Of a stretch of DNA of 64,000 nt, positions 36,786-46,073 are shown one piece after another. The notes beneath the pieces were generated by a model. The model was not told the DNA's origin, ran no database searches, and saw only the letters and a program-made list of their open reading frames with translations. The DNA is from Bacterioplanes sanyensis (GTDB taxonomy: Bacteria; Pseudomonadota; Gammaproteobacteria; Pseudomonadales; Oceanobacteraceae). Every line of letters starts with the position of its first letter. Within the stretch, counting starts at the first letter, position 1. Location of the stretch: positions 1-64,000 of the forward strand of contig NZ_BMYY01000013.1 of the NCBI RefSeq assembly GCF_014652515.1, read 5' to 3'. Position numbers and translations under genes: made by a program.

Positions 36786-37722
36786 CTTGGCGTTGCGCCA
36801 GTGTCACCGACGGATTCTCACCAAACAGCTGCTTGTAATCGTGGGCGAACTGGCCGGGGTGCCAGAAGCCCCACTCGGCAGCGATGCGGCTAATGACAAT
36901 ATCGTCGCTAGGCTGCGCTTGCGATAACACACGCCGTACGCCATTGAGGCGCGTGGCGCGCAAATACCGCGCCGGGCTAATGCCCAAAATGCTTTCAAAG
37001 CTGTATTGCAAGGTGCGCCGACTGACGTGTGTTAGCTGGCACAGCTCCGTAATGGTAACAGGCGCATGGCTATTGGCCTCTAAATAGGCCTGCACCCGCT
37101 CGACCACGGCTTTGCGCCGGCCATAACTGCTTTGCCGACGTTCTTGCACCGGCGCTTGCTGCAGCACTTCCAGTGCGGTGGTGAGTAGCAACTCCTCTTG
37201 CAAGCGCCCACCCACCCCCGTGTGAATCGGTGTCAGCCAGCGCTGCAGCATGTAGCGCAAGGCATTTAACCGCTGCGTTTGCCATTGCTTGCGTGGTTGC
37301 AACCAGGCACGAGCATCTAACTCGATGCCATGACTGTCTGCCACGCGCAACAGCGCCGGCTGGCTGATGACCACACCAAAAATATCGAAGCCCTCGGGTG
37401 TGACCAGTTCAAAATCACAGTGACCGGGCCGCACCATGACTTGGTCTGGCGCCACCTCCATACCATTGATGCGACAGTTTTGCTGTTTGGCAGCAAATCC
37501 CAACCAGACAGAATCCGGCCACACGTTGCAATGCTGATGCAGCGCCTGACTGGTGTGCTCGGAAAACACCTGCAAATGCGCCAGATCCAGCTCGTCGATA
37601 CGACCAAAAAAATGGCCATCGCTGAGCTGATCATATTGCTGCTGCCAGTTGCGTAAATTGTGTGCGTGCAGATCCGCATCGGTTGCTTCGCTTCTGCACA
37701 ACACTGGTGCGTCATTGCTCAC
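36775..37722 (-). CDS. AraC-family regulator, EutR-like
   Basis: This 315-residue regulator starts at a GTG (37722) with GGAGGT ten bases upstream. A cupin-like N-terminal sensing part (residues 30-180) is followed by a C-terminal AraC double helix-turn-helix (ITELCQLTHVSRRTLQYSFE and ISRIAAEWGFWHPGQFAHDYK with LFGENPSV). It is divergent from eutB, so it most likely activates ethanolamine-use genes as EutR does. The last residues, GHL, and the stop codon are provided by the MITE terminal repeat, so the original C-terminus was slightly altered by insertion; the DNA-binding domain is complete. Confidence 0.83.
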   Translation of the reverse strand: MSNDAPVLCRSEATDADLHAHNLRNWQQQYDQLSDGHFFGRIDELDLAHLQVFSEHTSQALHQHCNVWPDSVWLGFAAKQQNCRINGMEVAPDQVMVRPGHCDFELVTPEGFDIFGVVISQPALLRVADSHGIELDARAWLQPRKQWQTQRLNALRYMLQRWLTPIHTGVGGRLQEELLLTTALEVLQQAPVQERRQSSYGRRKAVVERVQAYLEANSHAPVTITELCQLTHVSRRTLQYSFESILGISPARYLRATRLNGVRRVLSQAQPSDDIVISRIAAEWGFWHPGQFAHDYKQLFGENPSVTLAQRQGHL

Positions 37723-37958
37723 TTACAGTGCTACCTCCGGTATCAGCCTCACCCGATTGGCTCAGCCCAGTCTCTTTAAAGCCTTATGGAAAACCCACAA
37801 CCCATTGTTTTTATTGATTTTTTTAAACTTTGCCAAAATCCGATAGGGCATAGGAACAGCCTTCGCTGCTGGTTATTCATCGCTCACTCAATGTGAGTTC
37901 AGCAATGCCACCAAGGTAGCAACTTTTATTCCCTCGGTGAGGCTAGGCAGGAATAACA

Positions 37959-39401
37959 ATGACGAAACCCTATCGCTACACCCTCGGCAGCCAGACCTAC
38001 GAATTCAGAAATTTGGCTGAGTTGATGGCCCGCGCTACTCCGGCACGCTCCGGTGATCGCCTAGCGGGAGTGATGGCACGCTCAGCAGAAGAACGTGCCG
38101 TGGCACAAATGACGCTGGCCGAAGTCCCACTAAAAACCTTTTTAAGCGAAGCGCTGATTCCCTATGAAAAGGACGAAATCACCCGCTTAATCATGGATGA
38201 CCACGATGCTCAGGCGTTCGCCCCCATTGCTCACTTAACCGTGGGTGATTTTCGCAACTGGCTGTTGTCGGACCATGCCAGCCCCGCTCTGCTACAACAG
38301 GTGCGAGCCGGCATTACGCCCGAGATGGCAGCGGCGGTCAGTAAAATCATGCGCAATCAGGATTTGATTCTGGTGGCGCAGAAATGCCATGTGACCTCGG
38401 CGTTTCGCAACACCATTGGCCTGCCTAAGCGTCTCTCCACGCGCTTACAGCCGAATCACCCCACGGACGACATGAACGGCATTGCCGCCAGTATTCTCGA
38501 CGGTTTGCTGTACGGCAGTGGCGATGCGGTGATTGGAATCAACCCCGCCACCGACAATGTGCCCCAGGCCACGCGCTTATTAAAACTCATGGATGAGGTG
38601 ATCCAGCGCTATGACATTCCCACCCAATCCTGCGTATTGACCCACGTTACCAACACCTTGGAGTGCATCGAACATGGCGCTCCGGTTGACCTGGTGTTTC
38701 AGTCGATTGGCGGCACCGAAGACACCAACAGCAGCTTTGGCTTTAACTTGGCAACCCTGGCGGAGGCTGAGGCGGCAGCGCAATCCTTGGGCCGCGGCAC
38801 GGTGGGCAATAACGTCATGTATTTTGAGACCGGCCAAGGCAGCTCGCTGTCGGCCAATGCCCACCACGGCCTTGACCAGCAAACCTGCGAAGCCCGCGCC
38901 TATGCCGTGGCGCGCAAGTTTAATCCGCTGCTGGTGAACACAGTGGTCGGTTTTATTGGCCCTGAGTATTTATTCGACGGCAAAGAAATCATTCGTGCCG
39001 GCTTAGAAGATCATTTCTGCGCCAAGTTATTAGGCCTGCCCATGGGCTGTGACGTTTGCTACACCAATCACGCCGAAGCCGACCAAAACGATATGGATAA
39101 CCTACTGACCTTGCTCGGCGCGGCGGGCTGTTCGTTTGTGATGGGCATTCCCGGCTCCGACGACATCATGCTCAATTATCAAACCACCTCCTTTCACGAT
39201 GCGTTGTATGCACGGCGCGTGCTGGGCTTGGGCGCGGCACCCGAGTTCGAAGCCTGGTTAGAGCGCATGCACATCATGAGCAATGCCCCGGCAGCGTGCT
39301 TGAGCGATGCCCTGCCGCCGGCGTTTGCCGAGTCACTGCAAGGGCTGCCCGCCAACTCAGATGGCAGCGAGCACGATGAGCAGGAGGCACAACATGGTTG
39401 A
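37959..39401 (+). CDS. eutB: Ethanolamine ammonia-lyase large subunit
   Basis: This 480-residue protein matches EutB along its length, slightly longer than the E. coli protein. Diagnostic parts are [80 protein letters not shown] and [12 protein letters not shown]. With EutC it forms the B12-dependent lyase that splits ethanolamine into acetaldehyde and ammonia. It is the first gene of eutB-eutC-permease. No shell (EutS/M/N/L/K) or reactivase (EutA) genes are present in the window, so this is the simple, non-compartment version. Confidence 0.97.
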   Translation: MTKPYRYTLGSQTYEFRNLAELMARATPARSGDRLAGVMARSAEERAVAQMTLAEVPLKTFLSEALIPYEKDEITRLIMDDHDAQAFAPIAHLTVGDFRNWLLSDHASPALLQQVRAGITPEMAAAVSKIMRNQDLILVAQKCHVTSAFRNTIGLPKRLSTRLQPNHPTDDMNGIAASILDGLLYGSGDAVIGINPATDNVPQATRLLKLMDEVIQRYDIPTQSCVLTHVTNTLECIEHGAPVDLVFQSIGGTEDTNSSFGFNLATLAEAEAAAQSLGRGTVGNNVMYFETGQGSSLSANAHHGLDQQTCEARAYAVARKFNPLLVNTVVGFIGPEYLFDGKEIIRAGLEDHFCAKLLGLPMGCDVCYTNHAEADQNDMDNLLTLLGAAGCSFVMGIPGSDDIMLNYQTTSFHDALYARRVLGLGAAPEFEAWLERMHIMSNAPAACLSDALPPAFAESLQGLPANSDGSEHDEQEAQHG

Positions 39402-40296
39402 TCAACCAGAGCAGCCAGCATGGCAGGGGGTAGTTGATAACCCCTGGCGCCGTCTGCGGCAGTTTACCGCCGCCCGCATCGGCCTAGGCCGCAGCGGCGT
39501 CAGCCTACCCACCAACGAAATGCTGGCCTTTCAGCTAGCACATGCCCAGGCGCGCGATGCCGTGCACACACCGCTGGATTTTGCTGCGCTCACCCAGCAG
39601 CTGGAACAACTCAGCGAGCAACAGCCATTGCTGAGTAACGAACCGCCGCTGCATGTGCATAGCCAAGCCGTGGATCGCATGACCTACTTACAGCGTCCGG
39701 ATTTAGGCCGCCGGCTGGACGAGGCCTCACGCGTACTGCTGCAACAAGAGCAGCAACAGCCAGAGCGCCCTTTCGATTTAGCCATCGTGGTGGCCGATGG
39801 CTTGTCGGCCACGGCCATTGCACACAATGCGCTGCCCTTTATCGACGCCCTAACACAGCAGCTAGCGAACGACGCCGAACCTTGGTCGCTGGCGCCCATC
39901 ACGTTAGTGGAGCAAGGCCGAGTGGCGGTGGGCGATGACGTTGGCGAGCTGCTCAATGCGCGCATTGCTCTGGTGCTGATTGGTGAACGCCCAGGCTTAA
40001 GCTCGCCCGACAGTCTGGGCTTGTATTTAACCTTTGCCCCGCAGCGCGGCCTGCATGATGCCCGCCGCAATTGCATTTCCAACATTCGACCAGAAGGCCT
40101 GAACTACGCCCAAGCAGCCGAGCGCGCTGCGTATTTATTGCGTGAATCGCGCAGGCTGAAAATTTCGGGGGTGGCGTTAAAAGATCGCAGCGGTGCTTTA
40201 GAAAACACCAGCGATAGCGACGGCCCCCAGACCATTGATAACAATAACGACAACAACACGCCCACCGAGGGCACCCCCAATACTTTTTTATTGTGA
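39394..40296 (+). CDS. eutC: Ethanolamine ammonia-lyase small subunit
   Basis: This 300-residue EutC starts at the ATG at 39394, behind CAGGAGG and overlapping eutB by eight bases. Typical stretches are [63 protein letters not shown] and [21 protein letters not shown]. It supplies most of the cobalamin-binding surface of the lyase. The C-terminal 25 residues are an Asn/Asp/Thr-rich tail ([13 protein letters not shown]) beyond the usual end of the family. Confidence 0.96.
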   Translation: MVDQPEQPAWQGVVDNPWRRLRQFTAARIGLGRSGVSLPTNEMLAFQLAHAQARDAVHTPLDFAALTQQLEQLSEQQPLLSNEPPLHVHSQAVDRMTYLQRPDLGRRLDEASRVLLQQEQQQPERPFDLAIVVADGLSATAIAHNALPFIDALTQQLANDAEPWSLAPITLVEQGRVAVGDDVGELLNARIALVLIGERPGLSSPDSLGLYLTFAPQRGLHDARRNCISNIRPEGLNYAQAAERAAYLLRESRRLKISGVALKDRSGALENTSDSDGPQTIDNNNDNNTPTEGTPNTFLL

Positions 40297-40308
40297 GAGG
40301 ACGGAGCT

Positions 40309-41742
40309 ATGTCACACACGCATCATGAGTATCTTGCCAAACGGCAACTAAAGCGCGGCAGCGCCGGCTGGATTTTATTAGCCGGCCTGGGTGTGTCGTA
40401 TGTAATTTCCGGTGATTTTGCCGGTTGGAACTTTGGCATCGCCCAAGCAGGCTGGGGCGGCTTTGCCATCGCTGCCGTGCTGATGGCCACCATGTATTTC
40501 ACTCTGGTTTTGTCGCTGGCAGAAATGTCGGCCGCCATTCCCGCCGCGGGTGGTGGCTACAGTTTTGCTCGCCAAGCCATGGGCCCGGCGGGTGGTTTTT
40601 TAACCGGTCTGGCGGTATTAATTGAATATGCCTTGGCGCCAGCCGCCATTGTGATTTTTATTGGCTCCGCCGTAGAGGCGTTAATCGGCGTTAACGGCCC
40701 CTGGGTATATGCCGCCTTTTATTTGGTGTTTGTCGGCATTCATTTAGCCGGTGTCGGCGAAGCATTAAAAGTCATGATGGTAATTTCCGGTTTGGCCGTA
40801 TTGGCCATTGTCGCTACCGGTGCTGCCCTACTGCCACATTTTGATAGCGCCAATTTGTTTGATGTTGCCGCCAGTGGCGGCAGTGAATTTTTACCTTTAG
40901 GTTGGTATGGCGTATGGGCTGCCTTGCCGTTTGCTATGTGGTTATTTTTGGCCGTCGAAGGTGTGCCACTGGCCGCAGAAGAAGCCAAAGACCCAGCCAA
41001 AGATGTGCCCAAAGGCATCATTGGCGCCATGGTGTTTCTGTTATTTACCGCCACCTTAGTCGTGGTATTAATTCCGGGTGCGGCTGGCGCTGCTGCCATG
41101 GGTGACAGTGCGGTGCCATTAGTTGATGCGCTGAATGCCGTCGGCGCAAGCCAGCTGGCGACTTTTGTTAACGTACTTGGCCTGGCCGGTTTAATTGCCT
41201 CATTTTTCTCCATCATTTACGGCTACAGCCGCTTGGTGTTTGCTTTGTCGCGCGCCGGTTATTTACCCAAAGCGCTGTCTGTGACCTCGGCACGCAAGGT
41301 GCCGGCACGCGCATTAATCGTACCGGGCGTATTGGGCTTTCTGGCTTCACTCAGCGGTGAGGGCGATTTAATGCTGGCCATGGCAGTGGTGGGCGCCACC
41401 GTCTCTTATGCCTTGATGGCATTGAGCCATATTTTGTTGCGTCGCAATCAGCCTGAGTTAGAACGCCCATACAAAACGCCAGGCGGCGTCATCACCTCTG
41501 GCATTGCCCTGCTGTTATCTCTGGTAGCATTGACCGGTGTGTATGCCTTTGACCCACGTGCCTTCTGGTACACCGCCGTATTATTTGCCATCGGAGCAGC
41601 CTATTACTTTGGCTACAGCCAGCATCATTTGGTGGCTAAATCCGCCGATGAAGAATTTGCTTTGCTGGCAGCGGCGGAAGCCGACCTCAACCAAGGCGAC
41701 GACGAGGATCAAGACACCACACCCGCAACGCAAACGGTGTAA
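40309..41742 (+). CDS. eat: Ethanolamine permease (APC superfamily)
   Basis: This 477-residue transporter has about 12 membrane helices. The APC motif is visible in the SGDFAGWNFGIAQAGWGGF start, AAIPAAGGGYSFARQAMGP and FFSIIYGYSRLVFALSRAGYLPKAL. It matches the Eat-type ethanolamine permease that accompanies eutBC in Pseudomonas and relatives. It lies 12 bp after eutC with AGAGGACGG before the ATG and closes the operon ahead of a terminator. Confidence 0.92.
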   Translation: MSHTHHEYLAKRQLKRGSAGWILLAGLGVSYVISGDFAGWNFGIAQAGWGGFAIAAVLMATMYFTLVLSLAEMSAAIPAAGGGYSFARQAMGPAGGFLTGLAVLIEYALAPAAIVIFIGSAVEALIGVNGPWVYAAFYLVFVGIHLAGVGEALKVMMVISGLAVLAIVATGAALLPHFDSANLFDVAASGGSEFLPLGWYGVWAALPFAMWLFLAVEGVPLAAEEAKDPAKDVPKGIIGAMVFLLFTATLVVVLIPGAAGAAAMGDSAVPLVDALNAVGASQLATFVNVLGLAGLIASFFSIIYGYSRLVFALSRAGYLPKALSVTSARKVPARALIVPGVLGFLASLSGEGDLMLAMAVVGATVSYALMALSHILLRRNQPELERPYKTPGGVITSGIALLLSLVALTGVYAFDPRAFWYTAVLFAIGAAYYFGYSQHHLVAKSADEEFALLAAAEADLNQGDDEDQDTTPATQTV

Positions 41743-41774
41743 CTGATTTGCATGCTGCTCAAGCATGACGTGCA

Positions 41775-41806
41775 ACAAGCGCCTGCGAACCGCTGGCGCT
41801 TGTTTT
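41775..41806 (+). terminator. Terminator of the eutBC-permease operon
   Basis: ACAAGCGCC (41775-41783) pairs perfectly with GGCGCTTGT (41795-41803) and is followed by a T run, 33 bp after the permease stop. Confidence 0.8.
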
Positions 41807-41857
41807 ACCACCTGACTCATCTTTTAATCATTCTCTGTTTATTCTGAGCAACAGCGA

Positions 41858-42331
41858 ATGACAACACCCACGGCATTTAACTGGTGGCAAGACCCTCGTT
41901 GGTGGCTGGCTGTTTTACTGCCACTGCCGCTGTGGGGCGCTATGGTCTGGCTAAGTCCGGCTTGGCCAAATGTCCCCTCTTACCTGTGGATTCAGCAAGC
42001 GCCATTAGTGTGGCTCAACTTAGTGATACTGTGGCCAGTGGCTGAAGAGTTGCTGTTTCGTGGGGTATTGCAGGGAAAGTTGTTGCAACACTGGCCTGCG
42101 AACAAAGCGCTGTTTTGGCTCGGCATCAGCCGCGCCAACCTGATCACGAGCCTGTTGTTCACCGCCTTGCACTGGGCTCTGCAGCCTGGCTGGCTGGCGC
42201 TGGCCGTCATCTTGCCATCGTTGATTTTTGGTTGGACACGAGAGCGCCATGGCTCGTTGCTCAGTCCTTGCCTGCTGCATGTGATGTATAACGCTGGCTG
42301 GTTTTGGCTGCGCCCACCTGACGGTTTATAG
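41858..42331 (+). CDS. CPBP glutamic-type intramembrane protease, MrtJ-like
   Basis: This 157-residue membrane protein has about four or five helices. It has the CPBP/Abi protease motifs: VAEELLFRGVLQG (Glu-Glu-x3-Arg), LLFTALHWAL (Phe-x3-His) and LLHVMYN (His). Its small size fits the sorting-type glutamic proteases (MrtJ of JDVT-CTERM systems). Encoded convergently 340 bp away is a subtilisin whose C-terminus has the matching Cys, Leu-Asp-Pro-Thr, helix and Arg-Arg arrangement, so it probably cleaves that tail at the inner membrane. A general CPBP protease is the alternative. Confidence 0.78.
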   Translation: MTTPTAFNWWQDPRWWLAVLLPLPLWGAMVWLSPAWPNVPSYLWIQQAPLVWLNLVILWPVAEELLFRGVLQGKLLQHWPANKALFWLGISRANLITSLLFTALHWALQPGWLALAVILPSLIFGWTRERHGSLLSPCLLHVMYNAGWFWLRPPDGL

Positions 42332-42353
42332 CCGCTGGGTGGGCGCACTTTTT
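42310..42353 (+). terminator. Terminator overlapping the intramembrane protease stop
   Basis: GCGCCCACC (42310-42318) pairs with GGTGGGCGC (42338-42346), followed by ACTTTTT. The stop codon of the protease gene sits in the loop. Confidence 0.75.
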
Positions 42354-42361
42354 GACGCCCG

Positions 42362-42676
42362 TTACTGACGCTTGGGCCGAGGGTGGGACAGCTCTACGCG
42401 CTCAACAAACGGCAAAGCTTGTACCGCGGGCAATTGCTCCGCCGGTACCGAGGCGCTGACAATAGCGCCGGTTATGCCGCCGGTACTCACGCCCAATTGC
42501 CGCAGCTGCTGCAGCTGCGCCTCGGTAGGCGGTTGCTGCAAACGCAGCAGCACCGCTTTCGCTGCCGAGCTGTTTTTATTTGCCATCGGCGCTGTCTCCG
42601 CACTGGCCTGAGTTTGACCACCTGCCGTGCTACAAGCGGCCAACACGCATGCCATCATCAATAGTATTGCCCTCAT
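42362..42676 (-). CDS. Lipoprotein resembling a subtilisin propeptide (I9-like)
   Basis: This 104-residue protein has a lipoprotein signal (LMMACVLAACSTAG). After a short linker, residues about 40-100 (AVLLRLQQPPTEAQLQQLRQ ... QLPAVQALPFVERVELSH) follow the strand-helix-strand-strand-helix-strand pattern of an inhibitor I9 / S8 propeptide domain. The same pattern is visible in the pro-region of the adjacent subtilisin (LLQLVEAADAKAVEQRLQ ... ALAKVAALAEVKRLEGA). Its ATG overlaps the protease stop (ATGA). It is likely a membrane-tethered inhibitor or folding helper of that protease. This is a fold-level reading, not a confirmed family hit. Confidence 0.68.
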   Translation of the reverse strand: MRAILLMMACVLAACSTAGGQTQASAETAPMANKNSSAAKAVLLRLQQPPTEAQLQQLRQLGVSTGGITGAIVSASVPAEQLPAVQALPFVERVELSHPRPKRQ

Positions 42677-44877
42677 AACACCCCCTCACGACGCGGACGC
42701 AACAGCGCGAAGGCTGCCAGAATCAGCAAAAGTGGCAGTGTTGGGTCTAATGCAGTTGAGCCTGAGGCCAGGCTGCAACCGCCGCCACCGCCGCCACCCG
42801 AGCGAGTTGGCTCCTCGGTATCAGTGCCGGGTTCCTCTGTTCCTGGCTCTTCTGTCCCCACATCGGGCTCACTGGCATTCACCGCCTGATTCACCGCCAA
42901 AACGCCATAGCCCCAGGTGTAATCTGGCTGTGCAGGCTGATTGTTATCCGAGCTAAACGTGGGCAGCTGCGCCGGCGTATGTGCCGTGGTTTTGGTATTG
43001 CCCAATAAGCGCGCCCGAATTTGCTGAGCACTTTCTTCCGGGAAAGATTGCCACAGCAAAGCAATGGCGCCGGCGACGTGCGGTGTGGCCATGCTGGTAC
43101 CGAAGAAGGTGACATAGTTGCCGCTGTTGGAGATCTCTTCGGTGTAAGGATGCTCATAGTCATGTGCCTTTGCCGCCATAATGTAAGCGCCGGGTGCCGT
43201 GATTTCAGGCTTCATCACATTCGGGCATTTGCTGCTGTCGCTGCAGCTACGGCGTGGGCCACGACTGCTGAAATTAGAGATATCACCCAACGCTCCAAAA
43301 CCGTAACCATCTAAATCCGCATCGTACGTACCGTCTTGGCCATCCCAAACGTAGTTGGTGTTATAGCTGGCCACGCCAATCACCTGGGTGGCGCTGGCGC
43401 TGTCGGTTAAAATCTCTCGCGTGATATCGTCAGCAGGATCGCGCCCGACAATGGCAACTTCTCCAGCATTTTCCGCCACCACTAAGTTATATTGACTACT
43501 CGCTAAACCACGACCAGAGTCTGGTGCCGACAATGTTAAACGCCATGTGCCGGTTACCAGCGGCTGGCTATCAACTTCGCTTAAAACGATGCGGATTTGG
43601 CGATCGCCGTTATCTGAGTTGACGGCTGTGGCATACATATCGATATAGCCACAGGCTGTTTCCTCGAACCACTCACTCAAAGAATCAGACACAGGCGCTT
43701 CTAATGCTGGCGTGGTGCCGCAACCATTCGGGCCTGTTAACGTCGCACTGTAGCGGCTATTGCCTGAATACCAAACTTCTAAAATGCCTTGTGTCAAACC
43801 ATCAGGGACTTGTAACTCAATGGTATCGCTGCCACCGGGTGCGATAGTGCCGCCGATGCGAATACGTGCATCCCCCTCGTTGCCCGCCGCTGCCACAATG
43901 AGCAAGCCGTCATTTTTAACAAAGGAGTCCAGTGCTTGCTCGAAAATCGAGGTACCATCACGGGCGCCGTAATAAGAGCCCAAGCTCAGATTTACCACCG
44001 CTTTTTTGCCGTGCAGTTTGGCCTGATCACGAATAAAGGCGATGCCATCAATGACAGTATCGGTACCTGCTTCGACGTTTAAGCTGGTATTGATGCCATT
44101 AACCAGCACCAGGTCAGCCTCGGGGGCCATGCCCACATGCTGATAGGCCTCTTGTGTGTCGGCGCCGTTACCCGCCGCAATGCTAGCGACATGCGTGCCA
44201 TGGCCACCGTCACTCGGCTGAGTGCAAGCCGTGACCGTTTCATTGGCCTTGGCTTGCGCAATGGCTTGGTTAATCATGCTCGCCGTACACACGCCGCCGT
44301 AGTTAAACCCTGAAGGCGGTGAGCCTGCGGCACTGTCGAGCTGGTCCCATAAAGCCAAAATACGGGTGCTGCCATCGGCATGGCGCAGCGAGGGGTGTAA
44401 AAAATCGAAGCCGTCATCGACCACACCGACAATCACACCCTTGCCCGTCAGCCCTTGCCACTGCGGTGGCGTTTGCGTGCGCAAGCTGGTGGCGCCAGTG
44501 GCGGCCACACTTTTGAACAAGCGTTGTGGCAAAGGGCGCGCACCTTCTAAGCGTTTGACTTCAGCTAAAGCGGCGACTTTGGCCAGCGCCGAGCGCGGCA
44601 GCTGCAAAGACATCACGCTGCCCGTGCGCGAGCGCACTTGCCCACCCATAGACTGTAAGCGCTGCTCTACAGCCTTAGCATCTGCCGCTTCAACTAACTG
44701 CAGCAAGGCTGAGACATAAGGCTGCTTATGAGCAGCCCTGGCCGTGCTCGCTTTGACATCACTTTGCTGCCAAGCGCGCTGCAAAGCTGGGTCCAGCTTG
44801 GTAATAGAAGCCTGTGCTGCTACTGCACAGCCCAGCAGCAATGCACTGGTAAAAATTCTCTTAAAAATGGATGCCAT
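42673..44877 (-). CDS. Subtilisin-family (S8) protease with JDVT-CTERM-like tail
   Basis: This 734-residue exported protease has a signal peptide ending AAQASI. An I9-like propeptide spans residues 40-110. The catalytic Asp is in VGVVDDGFD (near 152), the His in GGHGTHVASIAAG (near 226) and the Ser in GTSMATPHVAGA (near 597). A roughly 180-residue beta insert lies between the His and Ser regions. The end is a Glu/Pro/Thr linker, a Gly run, Cys, LASGSTALDPTL, a hydrophobic helix and RPRRE. That tail fits the JDVT-CTERM sorting signal processed by MrtJ-type proteases, predicting transient membrane anchoring and then cleavage or lipid-type modification at Cys. It is cotranscribed with the I9-like lipoprotein. 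Confidence 0.9.
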   Translation of the reverse strand: MASIFKRIFTSALLLGCAVAAQASITKLDPALQRAWQQSDVKASTARAAHKQPYVSALLQLVEAADAKAVEQRLQSMGGQVRSRTGSVMSLQLPRSALAKVAALAEVKRLEGARPLPQRLFKSVAATGATSLRTQTPPQWQGLTGKGVIVGVVDDGFDFLHPSLRHADGSTRILALWDQLDSAAGSPPSGFNYGGVCTASMINQAIAQAKANETVTACTQPSDGGHGTHVASIAAGNGADTQEAYQHVGMAPEADLVLVNGINTSLNVEAGTDTVIDGIAFIRDQAKLHGKKAVVNLSLGSYYGARDGTSIFEQALDSFVKNDGLLIVAAAGNEGDARIRIGGTIAPGGSDTIELQVPDGLTQGILEVWYSGNSRYSATLTGPNGCGTTPALEAPVSDSLSEWFEETACGYIDMYATAVNSDNGDRQIRIVLSEVDSQPLVTGTWRLTLSAPDSGRGLASSQYNLVVAENAGEVAIVGRDPADDITREILTDSASATQVIGVASYNTNYVWDGQDGTYDADLDGYGFGALGDISNFSSRGPRRSCSDSSKCPNVMKPEITAPGAYIMAAKAHDYEHPYTEEISNSGNYVTFFGTSMATPHVAGAIALLWQSFPEESAQQIRARLLGNTKTTAHTPAQLPTFSSDNNQPAQPDYTWGYGVLAVNQAVNASEPDVGTEEPGTEEPGTDTEEPTRSGGGGGGGCSLASGSTALDPTLPLLLILAAFALLRPRREGVL

Positions 44878-44980
44878 CCGTTTTCATCTCCAATGAGTTT
44901 GCCGGCAGCCTATTCACCTTGAGTGAACCGCAGCTGAACCAACTTTATTATCAGTCTTCGCACAGGCTAAATAGCCTAGT

Positions 44981-45096
44981 TGTTCCTGGTGAAGGCGAGC
45001 GTATAAGCCAGCCATCAGGCAGTTCAGACACTGGCGGGATTCGACCCGCACCTGACTTTCGTGTTACATAACCTGCAGATTCACCAAGCAGGAACA
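44981..45096 (+). promoter_or_regulatory. Long-range stem closing the ribosome site of the GlxA-type regulator
   Basis: TGTTCCTG (44981-44988) is perfectly complementary to CAGGAACA (45089-45096), and the adjoining GTGAA (44989-44993) pairs with TTCAC (45080-45084) after a four-base bulge. The right arm contains the AGGA ribosome site of the GTG start at 45101. The 86 enclosed bases can form further stems, GCCAG/CTGGC (45007 and 45031) and GCGGG/CCCGC (45034 and 45045). This is the shape of a translational switch; no known riboswitch class was recognised. Confidence 0.5.
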
Positions 45097-45100
45097 CCTG

Positions 45101-46057
45101 GTGCCACGAACCAACGCTTTTCCGGTGTATTTTCTTATCAACCAACAAACCCACCTATTGGACATGGCTGGGCCATGCCAGGCTTTCCATGAATCCAATG
45201 AGCGCGGTGGTCAGTTTGATTTGCACTTTGTTAGCTTCGACAGCAACGCCAGCTGCTATCAAGGTCTGACGTTGAGCCAGTTGCAACCGCCACCGGCACA
45301 ATTACCTGGGCGCGCCATTGTAGTGGTGTGTGCATCCAAATATCAGCCCGGTGTTTATACCGACGATGCCGCCGTCAAAAGTGCGCATTGGCTACGTACC
45401 GCACCGGCGGACGACACCTTGATTTTGGGCATATGCACAGGCACGTTCTTGCTTGGCCGCGCCGGGCTGTTAGACCATCGCCAATGCACCACCCACCACA
45501 GCCTGACGGCCGAACTGGCGGAGCAATATCCACGTGCCAAGGTCATCGCTGATCGTATTTATCTGCAAGATGGTCATCTATTTACCAGCGCAGGCGTTAC
45601 CGCCGGTATTGATTTGTGCTTGGCGCTCATCGAGCAGCTGAGCAATGGCCAATGTGCCACCGAGGTGGCTCGTGAACTGGTGGTCCATCGTCGACGCATG
45701 GCCAACGACCCACAACTGTCATTGCACGTGCGTTACCGCAACCACGTCAGTCCGTTGGTGCATGCCGTACAGGATTACATTGCCAACCATTATCGGCAGC
45801 ATTTAAGCACTACCGTTTTGAGCCAACACTTTCGAGTGTCACAGCGCCACTTACAGCGACTGTTTAAAGAATACACTGGGGTAACGATGAAGGAGTACAT
45901 CACGCGCATTCGCTTGGAAGAAGCCAAAAACCTGCTCGATGATTGCCAAACCATCGAACAGGCGGCTTATTTAAGCGGCTTTTCTCAACCCTCTACCTTT
46001 CGTGCCGCCTGGAAAAAATACTTTGGTGGCTTGCCGGGCGAGTGCCGGCAGGGATAA
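45101..46057 (+). CDS. GlxA-family AraC-type regulator
   Basis: This 318-residue protein starts at a GTG with AGGA seven bases upstream. The N-terminal two-thirds is a DJ-1/PfpI (class I amidotransferase-like) domain, with FLINQQTHLLDMAGPCQAF and ILGICTGTFLLGRAGLLDHRQCTTHH carrying the nucleophile-elbow Cys. The C-terminal 100 residues are an AraC double helix-turn-helix (TTVLSQHFRVSQRHLQRLFKE and EQAAYLSGFSQPSTFRAAWKK). Relatives (GbdR, CdhR, ArgR) control catabolism of quaternary amines or amino acids. The target here is unknown. Confidence 0.9.
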   Translation: MPRTNAFPVYFLINQQTHLLDMAGPCQAFHESNERGGQFDLHFVSFDSNASCYQGLTLSQLQPPPAQLPGRAIVVVCASKYQPGVYTDDAAVKSAHWLRTAPADDTLILGICTGTFLLGRAGLLDHRQCTTHHSLTAELAEQYPRAKVIADRIYLQDGHLFTSAGVTAGIDLCLALIEQLSNGQCATEVARELVVHRRRMANDPQLSLHVRYRNHVSPLVHAVQDYIANHYRQHLSTTVLSQHFRVSQRHLQRLFKEYTGVTMKEYITRIRLEEAKNLLDDCQTIEQAAYLSGFSQPSTFRAAWKKYFGGLPGECRQG

Positions 46058-46073
46058 AGGCAACCACCAGACA

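Noticed and set aside
36570-36927. Small rightward frames across MITE copy A (84 and 107 codons)
   Set aside because: They run from the element into the antisense of the eut regulator. The frame is not kept between MITE copies after the shared core, so they are not treated as genes.
45033-45050. A T-arm-like segment suggesting a tRNA on either strand
   Set aside because: The stem GCGGG/CCCGC encloses a six-base loop instead of seven, and no acceptor or anticodon arms of proper size could be fitted around it. It is better explained as part of the folded leader.
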